In this document: one piece after another, positions 1 to 8,195 of the stretch
Layout: each line of letters starts with the position of its first letter
Numbering within the stretch: position 1 is the first letter of the stretch
NCBI GenBank assembly: GCA_024362935.1
Contig: JANCRA010000010.1
Location: 444,001-508,000 of the forward strand
From: Setophaga petechia
Lineage: Eukaryota; Chordata; Aves; Passeriformes; Parulidae
Length of the DNA: 64,000 nt
Reading direction: 5' to 3'
Translations under genes and position numbers: made by a program
The notes under the pieces: generated by a model
Told to the model about the DNA's origin: nothing
Seen by the model: the letters and a program-made list of their open reading frames with translations, nothing else
Databases searched by the model: none

Positions 1-976
1 TTGCAAAACACTCTGCACACCTGCCTGCAATCTCTAGAAGTCGATGGGAGATATTTTCTGAACTGGCTCAGTTTCTCTTTGCAAGACATGGGGAAAAAGC
101 AATTTGCTTAGATATAGGTGAAAAGAGGCACCTACTACAGTGCACTGCAAGCTAATTGCTGCACAACACGCAGATTGTGTAAGCAGGTTGCAAACAGATA
201 GAAAACAGTACCTCTCCCTTCTCCTGCCTTTTCTATTCACATTTCTATTTGAATGCAAGGCGTTTTAGACAACTTTCTTTTGCTTCTTGCAAAACACTCT
301 GCACACCTGCCTGCAATCTCTAGAAGTCGATGGGAGATGTTTTCTGAACTGGCTCAGTTTCTCCTTGCGAGACATGGGGAAAAAGCAATTTGCTTAGATG
401 CAGGTGAAAAGAGGCACCTACTACAGTGCACTGAAAAACTAATTGCTGCACAACTCTGGGATTGTGTAAGCAGCTTACAAACAGATAGAAAACAGCACCT
501 TTCCACTCTCCTGCCTTTTCCATTGGCATTACTATTCGAATGGCAGCAGTTTTGGACAACTTTCTTTTGCTTCTTGCAAAACACTCTGCACACCTCCGTG
601 CAACTTCTAGAAAAAATGAGAGTTGTTTTCTGAACTGGTACAGTTTCTCCTGAAGAGATATAATGCAAACGCTATTGGCTTAGATGTAGTAACAATAGGC
701 AATTATTACAGTGCACTGCAAAGTCAATCGTAGTAGAACACTGGGATTGTGTGTCCAGCTTGCAAACTGGTAGAAAACAGTACCGATCCGCTCTCCTGCA
801 TTTTCCCTTTCCAGGAACATTCGAATTGATGGCTTTTTTGGACAAGTTACTTTTTCTTGTTGCAAAACACGCTGCAGAGCTGCCTGCAACCTCTAGAGCA
901 CGATGGGAGGTTTTTTGTGAACAGACACAGTTTCTCCTGGCGAGACATAATGAAAAAGCTTTTTGCTAAGGTGTAG
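1..976 (+). repeat. Diverged satellite block, copy 1 (left end outside window)
   Basis: Four monomers of the same family as the main array, but visibly older. The landmark ATG after the TCGATGG-like motif falls at 44, 330, 616 and 903, so spacing is 286, 286 and 287 bp. These monomers keep shared words such as GAAAAAGC, TTTGCTTAGAT, CAGTGCACTG and GAAAACAG, yet carry many substitutions relative to the homogenised monomers. Examples are CTGCACACCTGCCTGCAA where the array has CTGCAGCCCTCTGTGCAA, and a TTCGAATG-type junction where the array has TAATACTTGAAAGG. The block recurs at 23787-24762 and again from 63408. Against the second copy I noticed one difference in this span (base 196, A versus T). 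Low similarity to the array combined with near identity between blocks shows that the block is copied as a unit with the island, not homogenised with the array. Confidence 0.9.
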
Positions 977-1029
977 CCGGCAGGAGACGCTAAAGACCAG
1001 GAGACGGAGCACTGTGCCTTTAAGCGCCG

Positions 1030-1038
1030 CTTCCGGGT
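1030..1038 (-). promoter_or_regulatory. ETS-family binding site, island copy 1
   Basis: The + strand reads CTTCCGGGT; the complement ACCCGGAAG contains the CCGGAAG core preferred by ETS-family and GABP factors. Such sites are typical of TATA-less CpG-island promoters. The site is repeated unchanged in island copy 2. Binding is inferred from the motif only. Confidence 0.5.
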
Positions 1039-1098
1039 GTCTCTCGGCCGTAGCTGTTCTCCGGAGCACGCCGCGATCAGCGTAACGACACCAGATTC

Positions 1099-1108
1099 TT
1101 CGCGCCAA
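1099..1108 (+). promoter_or_regulatory. Dyad E2F-type site, island copy 1
   Basis: TTCGCGCCAA is the core of the overlapping two-strand E2F site (TTTSSCGC on both strands), as known from the DHFR promoter, whose site is TTTCGCGCCAAA. A perfect 10-bp core would be unusual by chance in satellite DNA. Binding would imply S-phase-linked transcription, but that is inference. Confidence 0.5.
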
Positions 1109-1190
1109 GAAGCGTCTTCTCCTTCTCCGGGAAAAAGAGACTGCGGCAGCTTCTGAACGGCGAACTACGAAGCAGCACAAAACTGGGATT

Positions 1191-1198
1191 GGGTAAGC
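1191..1198 (+). other. Candidate 5-prime splice site just downstream of island
   Basis: The sequence is GGGTAAGC, giving TGG|GTAAGC with GT at 1193-1194. Ordinary array monomers have GTGTTAGC here and most diverged monomers GTGTAAGC, so the good donor occurs only in the monomer fused to the island. It is repeated at 24977-24984. If transcription starts in the island, this would end a first exon. No transcript evidence is available. Confidence 0.35.
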
Positions 1199-2143
1199 AG
1201 CTTTCAAAGTGATAGAAAACAGTACTTTCCCACTCTCTTGCCTTTCCCTTCACATTAATACTTGAAAGGAAGGCGTCTTAGACAACTTTCTTTTACATTT
1301 TGCAAAACACACTGCAGCCCTCTGTTCAACTTCTAGAACACGATAGGAAATGTTTAGTGAGCAGGAAGGTTTTCTCCTTGCGAGACATAGTGAAAAAGCA
1401 TTTGCTTAGATATAGGTGACAGGAAACCCTTACTGCAGTGCAGTGACAAGTTAATTGGTACACAGCACTGGGATTGTGTTAGCAGCTCTCAAAGTGCTAG
1501 AAAACAGTACTTTCCCACTCTCTTGCCTTTCCCTTCACATTAATACTTGAAAGGAAGGCATCTTAGACAACTTTCTTTTTCTTGTGTCAAAAAACTCTGC
1601 AGCCCTCTCTGCAACATCTACTACACGATGGAAGTTGTTTAGTGAGCAGGAAGGTTTTCTCCTTGCGAGACATACTGAATAAGCTATTTGCTTAGATGTA
1701 GGTGACAAGAAACACTTACTGCAGTGCAGTGACAAGTTAATTGGTACACAGCACTGGGATTGTGTTAGCAGCTTGCAAAGTGCTAGAAAACAGTACTTTC
1801 CCACTCTCTTGCCTTTCCCTTCACATTAATACTTGAAAGGAAGGCATCTTAGACAACTTTCTTTTTCTTGTGTCAAAAAACTCTGCAGCCTTCTCTGCAA
1901 CATCTACATCACGATGGAATTTGTTTAGTGAGCAGCAACGTTTTCCCCTTGCGAGACATTGTGAAAAAGCTATTTGCTCAGATGTAGGTATCAAGAAACA
2001 CTTACTGCCGTGCACTGACAAGCTAATTGCTACACAGCACTGGGATTGTGTTAGCAGCTCTCAAAGTGATAGAAAACAGTACTTTCCCACTCTCTTGCCT
2101 TTCCCTACACATTAATACTTGAAAGGAAGGCGTCTTAGACAAC

Positions 2144-2162
2144 TTTCTTTTTCTTGTTACAG
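2144..2162 (+). other. Candidate 3-prime splice site in a TTACAG-type monomer (first after island 1)
   Basis: TTTCTTTTTCTTGTTACAG is a pyrimidine tract ending in an AG acceptor and is the first of its kind downstream of island 1. The same linker variant recurs in a large subset of monomers, for example near 3285, 4138, 5854 and 8326. About 110 nt downstream lies TAG|GTGACA, a moderate donor-like sequence, so each such monomer could supply a short exon. This is motif evidence only. Confidence 0.3.
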
Positions 2163-3752
2163 AACACACTGCAGCCCTCTGTGCAACTTCTAGAACACGA
2201 TAGGAGATGTTTAGTGAGCAGGAAGGTTTTCTCCTTGCGAGACATAGTGAAAAAGCATTTGCTTAGATATAGGTGACAAGAAACCCTTACTGCAGTGCAC
2301 TGACAAGTTAATTGGTACACAGCACTGGGATTGTGTTAGCAGCTCTCAAAGTGCTAGAAAACAGTACTTTCCCACTCTCTTGCCTTTCCCTTCACATTAA
2401 TACTTGAAAGGAAGGCATCTTAGACAACTTTCTTTTTCTTGTGTCAAAAAACTCTGCAGCCCTCTGCAATATCTACAACACGATGGAAGTTGTTTAGTGC
2501 GCAGGAAGGTTTTCTCCTTGCGAGACATTGTGAAAAAGCTATTTGCTTAGATGTAGGTGACAAGAAACACTTACTGCAGTGCACTGAACAGCTAATTGCT
2601 ACACAGCACTGGGATTGTGTTAGCAGCTTGCAAAGTTCTAGAAAACAGTACTTTCCCACTCTCTTGCCTTTCCCTTCACATTAATACTTGAAAGGAAGGC
2701 GTCTTAGACAACTTTCTTTTTCTTGTGTCAAAACACACTGCAGCCCTCTGTGCAACTTCTAGAACACGATAGGAAATGTTTAGGGAGCAGGAAGGTTTTC
2801 TCCTTGCGAGACATAGTGAAAAAGCTATTTGCTTAGATGGAGGTTGCAAGAAACACTTACTGCAGCGCAGTGACAAGTTAATTGGTATACAGCACTGGGA
2901 TTGTGTTAGCAGCTCTCAAAGTGCTAGAAAACAGTACTTTCCCACTCTCTTGCCTTTCCCTTCACATTAATACTTGAAAGGAAGGCATCTTAGACAACTT
3001 TCTTTTATATTTTGCAAAACACACTGCAGCCCTCTGTGCAACTTCTACAACACGATGGAAGTTGTTTAGTGAGCAGCAACGTTTTCCCCTTGCGAGAAAT
3101 TGTGAAAAAGCTATTTGCTCAGATGTAGGTATCAAGAAACACTTACTGCCGTGCACTGACAAGCTAATTGCTACACAGCACTGCGATTGTGTTAGCAGCT
3201 TGCAAAGTGCTAGAAAACAGTACTTTCCCACTCTCTTGCCTTTCCCTACACATTAATACTTGAAAGGAAGGCGTCTTAGACAACTTTCTTTTTCTTGTTA
3301 CAGAACACACTGCAGCCCTCTGTGCAACTTCTAGAACACGATAGGAGATGTTTAGTGAGCAGGAAGGTTTTCTCCTTGGGAGACATAGTGAAAAAGCTAT
3401 TTGCTTAGATGTAGGTGACAAGAAACACTTACTGCAGTGAAGTGACAAGTTAATTGGTACACAGCACTGGGATTGTTAGCAGCTCTCAAAGTGATAGAAA
3501 ACAGTACTTTCCCACTCTCTTGCCTTTCCCTTCACATTAATACTTGAAAGGAAGGCATCTTAGACAACTTTCTTTTTCTTGTGTCAAAAAACTCTGCAGC
3601 CCTCTCTGCAACATCTACTACACGATCGAAGTTGTTTAGTGAGCAGGAAGGTTTTCTCCTTGCGAGACATACTGAAAAAGCTATTTGCTTAGATGTAGGT
3701 GACAAGAAACACTTACTGCAGTGCACTGAAAAGCTAACTGCTCCACAGCACT

Positions 3753-3794
3753 AGTACTGTGTTAGCAGCTTGCAAAGTGCTAGAAAACAGTACT
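3753..3794 (+). repeat. Inverted-repeat hairpin in an AGTACTGT-type monomer (representative)
   Basis: AGTACTGTGTT (3753-3763) faces AAAACAGTACT (3784-3794), matching at 10 of 11 positions in inverted orientation. The 20-nt spacer can pair further (AGCA with TGCT, CTT with AAG), leaving a three-base loop with small bulges, so about 42 nt could fold into one hairpin. The common monomer has GGGATTGTGTT as left arm and pairs poorly. The hairpin version recurs at about 5183, 6899, 9370, 9946, 11089, 11659 and many later positions. In some copies (near 11672) an additional AGTACT lies in the spacer. Confidence 0.6.
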
Positions 3795-4103
3795 TTCCCA
3801 CTCTCTTGCCTTTCCCTTCACATTAATACTTGAAAGGAAGGCGTCTTAGACAACTTTGTTTTACATTTTGCAAAACACACTGCAGCCCTCTGTGCAACTT
3901 CTACAACACGATGGAAGTTGTTTAGTGAGCAGCAACGTTTTCCCCTTGCGAAACAAAGTGAAAAATCTATTTGCTCAGATGTAGGTATCAAGAAACACTT
4001 ACTGCCGTGCACTGACAAGCTAATTGCTACACAGCACTAGGACTGTGTTAGCAGCTTGCAAAGTGCTAGAAAACAGTACTTTCCCACTCTCTTGCCTTTC
4101 CCT

Positions 4104-5819
4104 TCACATTAATACTTGAAAGGAAGGCGTCTTAGACAACTTTCTTTTTCTTGTTACAGAACACACTGCAGCCCTCTGTTCAACTTCTAGAACACGATAG
4201 GAGATGTTTAGTGAGCAAGAAGGTTTTCTCCTTGGAAGACATAGTGAAAAAGCTATTTGCTTAGATGTAGGTGACAAGAAACACTTACTGCAGTGGACTG
4301 AAAAGCTTACTGCTACACAGCACTGCGATTGTGTTAGCAGCCTGCAAAGTGCTAGAAAACAGTACTTTCCCACTCTCTTGCCTTTCCCTTCACATTAATA
4401 CTTGAAAGGAAGGCATCTTAGACAACTTTCTTTCTCTTGTGTCAAAAAACTCTGCAGCCCTCTCTGCGACATCTACAACACGATGGAAATTATTTAGTGC
4501 GCAGGAAGGTTTTCTCCTTGCGAGACATTGTGAAAAAGCTATTTGCTTAGATGTAGGTGACAAGAAACACTTACTGCAGTGCACTGAACAGCTAATTGCT
4601 ACACAGCACTGGGATTGTGTTAGCAGCTTGCAAAGTGCTAGAAAACAGTACTTTCCCACTCTCTTCCCTTTCCCTTCACATTAATACTTGAAAGGAAGGC
4701 GTCTTAGACAACTTTCTTTTTCTTGTGTCAAAACACACTGCAGCCCTCTGTGCAATTTCTAGAACACGATAGGAAATGTTTAGGGAGCAGGAAGGTTTTC
4801 TCCTTGCGAGACATAGTGAAAAAGCTATTTGCTTAGATGGAGGTGACAAGAAACACTTACTGCAGTGCATTCAAAAGCTAACTGCTACACAGCACTCGGA
4901 TTGTGTTAGCAGCCTGCAAAGTGCTAGAAAACAGTACTTTCCCACTCTCTTGCCTTTCCCTTCACATTAATACTTGAAAGGAAGGCATCTTAGACAACTT
5001 TCTTTTTCTTGTGTCAAAAAACTGAGCAGCCCTCTCTGCCAGATCTACAACACGATGGAAGTTGTTTAGTGAGCAGGAAGGTTTTCTCCTTGCGAGACAT
5101 AGTGAAAAAGCTATTTGCTTAGATGTAGGTGACAAGAAACACTTACTGCAGTGCACTGAACAGCTAACTGCTCCACAGCACTAGTACTGTGTTAGCAGCT
5201 TGCAAAGTGCTAGAAAACAGTACTTTCCCACTTTCTTGCCTTTCCCTTCACATTAATACTTGAAAGGAAGGCATCTTAGACAACTTTCTTTTTCTTGTGT
5301 CAAAAAACTCTGCAGCCCTCTCTGCAACATCTACAACACGATGGAAGTTGTTTAGTGAGCAGGAAGGTTTTCTCCTTGCGAGACATAGTGAAAAAGCTAT
5401 TTGCTTAGATGTAGGTGACAAGAAACACTTACTGCAGTGCATTGAACAGCTAATTGCTACACAGAACTGGGATTGTGTTAGCAGCTTGCAAAGTGCTAGA
5501 AAACAGTACTTTCCCACTCTCTTGCCTTTCCCTTCACATTAATACTTGAAAGGAAGGCATCTTAGACAACTTTCTTTTTCTTGTGTCAAAAAACTCTGCA
5601 GCCTTCTCTGCAACATCTACATCACGATGGAATTTGTTTAGTGAGCAGGAAGGTTTTCTCCTTGCGGGACATAGTGAAAAAGCTTTTTGCTTAGATGTAG
5701 GAGACAAGAAACACTTACTGCAGTGCACTGAACAGCTAACTGCTACACAGCACTAGGACTGTGTTAGCAGCTTGCAAAGTGCTAGAAAACAGTACTTTCC
5801 CACTCTCTTGCCTTTCCCT
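4104..5819 (+). repeat. 6-monomer HOR, copy 1 (1716 bp)
   Basis: Six monomers (4104, 4390, 4676, 4962, 5248, 5534) whose variants recur in the same order in the next six. Order of linker types: TTACAG, GTGTCAAAAAAC, GTGTCAAAACAC, then three GTGTCAAAAAAC monomers. The sixth monomer is marked by TACATCACGATGGAATTTG, TGCGGGACAT and GTAGGAGACAAG. Related 6-mers occur at 16299-18014, 26464-28179 and 55634-57349; 5-monomer versions lacking one monomer occur from 43622 and 48770. Confidence 0.8.
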
Positions 5820-7433
5820 TCACATTAATACTTGAAAGGAAGGCGTCTTAGACAACTTTCTTTTTCTTGTTACAGAACACACTGCAGCCTTCTGTGCAAC
5901 TTCTAGAACACGATAGGAGATGTTTAGTGAGCAAGAAGGTTTTCTCCTTGGGAGACATAGTGAAAAAGCTATTTGCTTAGATGTCGGTGACAAGAAACAC
6001 TTACTGCAGTGGACTGAAAAGCTTACTGCTACACAGCACTGCGATTGTGTTAGCAGCCTGCAAAGTGCTAGAAAACAGTACTTTCCCACTCTCTTGCCTT
6101 TCCCTTCACATTAATACTTGAAAGGAAGGCATCTTAGACAACTTTCTTTTTCTTGTGTCAAAAAACTCTGCAGCCCTCTCTGCAACATCTACAACACGAT
6201 GGAAGTTGTTTAGTGCGCAGGAAGGTTTTCTCCTTGCGAGACATTGTGAAAAAGCTATTTGCTTAGATGTAGGTGACAAGAAACACTTACTGCAGTGCAC
6301 TGAACAGCTAATTGCTACACAGCACTGGGATTGTGTTAGCAGCTTGCAAAGTGCTAGAAAACAGTACTTTCCCACTCTCTTGCCTTTCCCTTCACATTAA
6401 TACTTGAAAGGAAGGCGTCTTAGACAACTTTCTTTTTCTTGTGTCAAAACACACTGCAGCCCTCTGTGCAATTTCTAGAACACGATAGGAAATGTTTAGG
6501 GAGCAGGAAGGTTTTCTCCTTGCGAGACATAGTGAAAAAGCTATTTGCTTAGATGGAGGTGACAAGAAACACTTACTGCAGTGCATTCAAAAGCTAACTG
6601 CTACACAGCACTGGGATTGTGTTAGCAGCCTGCAAAGTGCTAGAAAACAGTACTTTCCCACTCTCTTGCCTTTCCCTTCACATTAATACTTGAAAGGAAG
6701 GCATCTTAGACAACTTTCTTTTTCTTGTGTCAAAAAACTGTGCAGCCCTCTCTGCCAGATCTACAACACGATGGAAGTTGTTTAGTGAGCAGGAAGGTTT
6801 TCTCCTTGCGAGACATAGTGAAAAAGCTATTTGCTTAGATGTAGGTGACAAGAAACACTTACTGCAGTGCACTGAACAGCTAACTGCTCCACAGCACTAG
6901 TACTGTGTTAGCAGCTTGCCAAGTGCTAGAAAACAGTACTTTCCCACTCTCTCGCCTTTCCATTCACATTAATACTTGAAAGGAAGGCATCTTAGACAAC
7001 TTTCTTTTTCTTGTGTCAAAAAACTCTGCAGCCCTCTCTGCAACATCTACAACACGATGGAAGTTGTTTAGTGAGCAGGAAGGTTTTCTCCTTGCGAGAC
7101 ATAGTGAAAAAGCTATTTGCTTAGATGTAGGTGACAAGAAACACTTACTGCAGTGCATTGAACAGCTAATTGCTACACAGAACTGGGATTGTGTTAGCAG
7201 CTTGCAAAGTGCTAGAAAACAGTACTTTCCCACTCTCTTGCCTTTCCCTTCACATTAATACTTGAAAGGAAGGCATCTTAGACAACTTTCTTTTTCTTGT
7301 GTCGAAAAACTCTGCAGCCTTCTCTGCAACATCTACATCACGATGGAATTTGTTTAGTGAGCAGGAAGGTTTTCTCCTTGCGGGACATAGTGAAAAAGCT
7401 TTTTGCTTAGATGTAGGAGACAAGAAACACTTA

Positions 7434-7439
7434 CTGCAG
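7434..7439. repeat. Target-site duplication, left
   Basis: CTGCAG immediately before the LTR, matching CTGCAG after it. A 6-bp duplication is typical of class II (beta-like) endogenous retroviruses. CTGCAG is normal monomer sequence, and only one copy is present at empty sites. Confidence 0.85.
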
Positions 7440-7809
7440 TGTTGCGGTGCGCCCCTGCAGTCTCCCTCTCCCCTTTCAGTTAAAGGTTGATTTTAACTTA
7501 TTGTATTTAAATGTGTTAATTGTACTTACCCAAGATGGCGCTTGCCAGGCTTCCCCTCCCCCTGTTTTTCTCCCTCAGGGACTGTCCGTCATTTTTGTTG
7601 CTTAGTAACTCCCGCCTTTTTGTATCGAGTTCTCCCCACCCCTGTATTTTCAGTTGTCAGCCTGCCTGCCTGTCACCCTCTGTCCCTGCCTGCTTCACCA
7701 GAACCTTCTCCCCAGGGCAGAGAGTGATTGGGCAAAGGTAGAGCTGGCCCTCCCATAATGTTGTTCTATTTGTTACTGTCCCCTATCAATCTAGCCGGGT
7801 GTTTAGTTC

Positions 7810-7815
7810 ATTGGC
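7810..7815 (-). promoter_or_regulatory. CCAAT box in LTR U3 (reverse orientation)
   Basis: ATTGGC is the complement of GCCAAT and lies about 34 bp upstream of the TATA box, usual spacing for a retroviral or cellular promoter. A second GATTGG lies at 7726-7731. Confidence 0.5.
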
Positions 7816-7848
7816 CAGGGTGAGGGATCTACCTCCCCCTGGTCTCCC

Positions 7849-7855
7849 TATAAAT
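7849..7855 (+). promoter_or_regulatory. TATA box of the LTR
   Basis: TATAAAT preceded by CTCCC, about 77 bp upstream of the polyadenylation signal. Transcription would start near 7877-7882. Confidence 0.7.
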
Positions 7856-7925
7856 GTTTTGTTCTCCCCGCCCCTCGGTGCAGTTCCCTGCAGCCTCCTA
7901 CTCGTCTGTACCCTTCTCCTTCCCC

Positions 7926-7931
7926 AATAAA
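7926..7931 (+). terminator. Polyadenylation signal of the LTR
   Basis: AATAAA in CCCCAATAAACC, followed 25-45 bp later by a T/G-rich stretch (GTGTTGCTTCTGCG) that can serve as downstream element. Satellite monomers show no AATAAA on the + strand, so this may be the only efficient + strand polyadenylation site in segments 1 and 2. Confidence 0.7.
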
Positions 7932-8189
7932 CCTTCCCCTGCTGTGGAGAACTGCTGCCTCGCGTGTTGCTTCTGCGTCCTCCGGATTTCGTGCTGCTGT
8001 ACCTGCTCCTAAGCCTGCCAGAGCTGCCTCCTCCACCACTGCCGTGGAGGGAGCTCCGGGTAACGGCGATCGGGCTCCAGCTCTGCTCCTGCCGGAGGCT
8101 CTGGACCTGCAGCTGCCCGTGCCCTCACACAGGCTGTGGGCTGTGCGATTCTGTGGGCCAGCCGGGCTCAGGATTTCAGTACCGCCACA

Positions 8190-8195
8190 CTGCAG
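8190..8195. repeat. Target-site duplication, right
   Basis: CTGCAG directly after the terminal CA of the LTR; satellite resumes with TGCACTGAACAG exactly as at the empty sites. Confidence 0.85.

Larger units (their letters stand above)
977..1173 (+). promoter_or_regulatory. CpG-rich promoter-like island inside satellite, copy 1
   Basis: Satellite sequence runs up to GCTAAGGTGTAG at about 976 and resumes at GCACAAAACTGGGATTG after about 1173. The roughly 200 bp between are unrelated to the monomer and replace about 50 bp of it, so landmark spacing rises from 286 to 440 bp here. I count about 22 CpG dinucleotides by eye, against about 2-6 in a 286-bp monomer. It holds an ETS-type site (1030-1038), a dyad E2F-type site (1099-1108), and no ATG on either strand, which suits a promoter or 5-prime UTR. 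No TATA box is visible. Such CpG density normally means an unmethylated germline promoter, but activity is inferred. The origin is unknown; a captured first exon or promoter of a host gene is plausible. The second copy (24763-24959) is essentially identical. Confidence 0.7.
1174..7439 (+). repeat. 286-bp satellite array, segment 1
   Basis: About 22 head-to-tail monomers. Counted from TCACATTAATAC, monomers start at 1250, 1535, 1821, 2107, 2392, 2676, 2962, 3248, 3532, 3818, 4104 and then every 286 bp. Small indels explain the departures: loss of one base in GCATTTGC (twice), two bases in CCCTCTGCAATATC near 2461, and two bases in GATTGTTAG near 3473. Each monomer has two pyrimidine-rich tracts on the + strand, a linker variant before CTGCAG, a conserved ATGTTTAGTGAGCA-like or GAAGTTGTTTAGTG region, and GCTAGAAAACAGTAC. 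The first ten monomers are irregular mixtures; from 4104 a 6-monomer HOR sets in. Because 286 is not a multiple of 3, no reading frame continues across monomers. No gene is seen. Confidence 0.95.
7440..8189 (+). mobile_element. Solo LTR of an endogenous retrovirus (class II-like), 750 bp
   Basis: Non-satellite insertion beginning TGTTGCGGT and ending ACCGCCACA. The ends are TG...CA and form an 8-of-9 imperfect inverted repeat, flanked by a 6-bp CTGCAG duplication. The + strand carries a YY1-like AAGATGGCG (7532-7540), reversed CCAAT boxes (7726-7731 and 7810-7815), TATAAAT (7849-7855) and AATAAA (7926-7931), in the order expected for U3, R and U5. By spacing U3 is about 7440-7877, R about 7877-7950 and U5 the rest. 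No internal retroviral sequence, primer-binding site or second LTR is present, so it is a recombined solo LTR. The corresponding monomer in other HOR copies (for example 17913) lacks it, so insertion came after HOR amplification. It lies in the same orientation as the putative island promoter. The 6-bp duplication favours ERV2/ERVK; the exact family is not recognised. Confidence 0.88.

Noticed and set aside
977..1173. CENP-B box in the island or monomer
   Set aside because: No match to the TTCG....A..CGGG core was found; TTCGCGCCAAG lacks the CGGG part. Centromere identity cannot be argued from this.
977..1173. tRNA, 5S rRNA or SINE origin of the island
   Set aside because: No A/B box pair, no cloverleaf and no poly-A tail were seen.
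893..1207. 104-codon minus-strand frame with an arginine-rich stretch through the island
   Set aside because: It begins at a TTG codon in satellite sequence; the island has no ATG on either strand, and arginine runs are expected from CpG-rich DNA.
7440..8189. Full-length or partial provirus
   Set aside because: Satellite resumes directly after the terminal CA and duplication; there is no primer-binding site, gag/pol/env sequence or second LTR.
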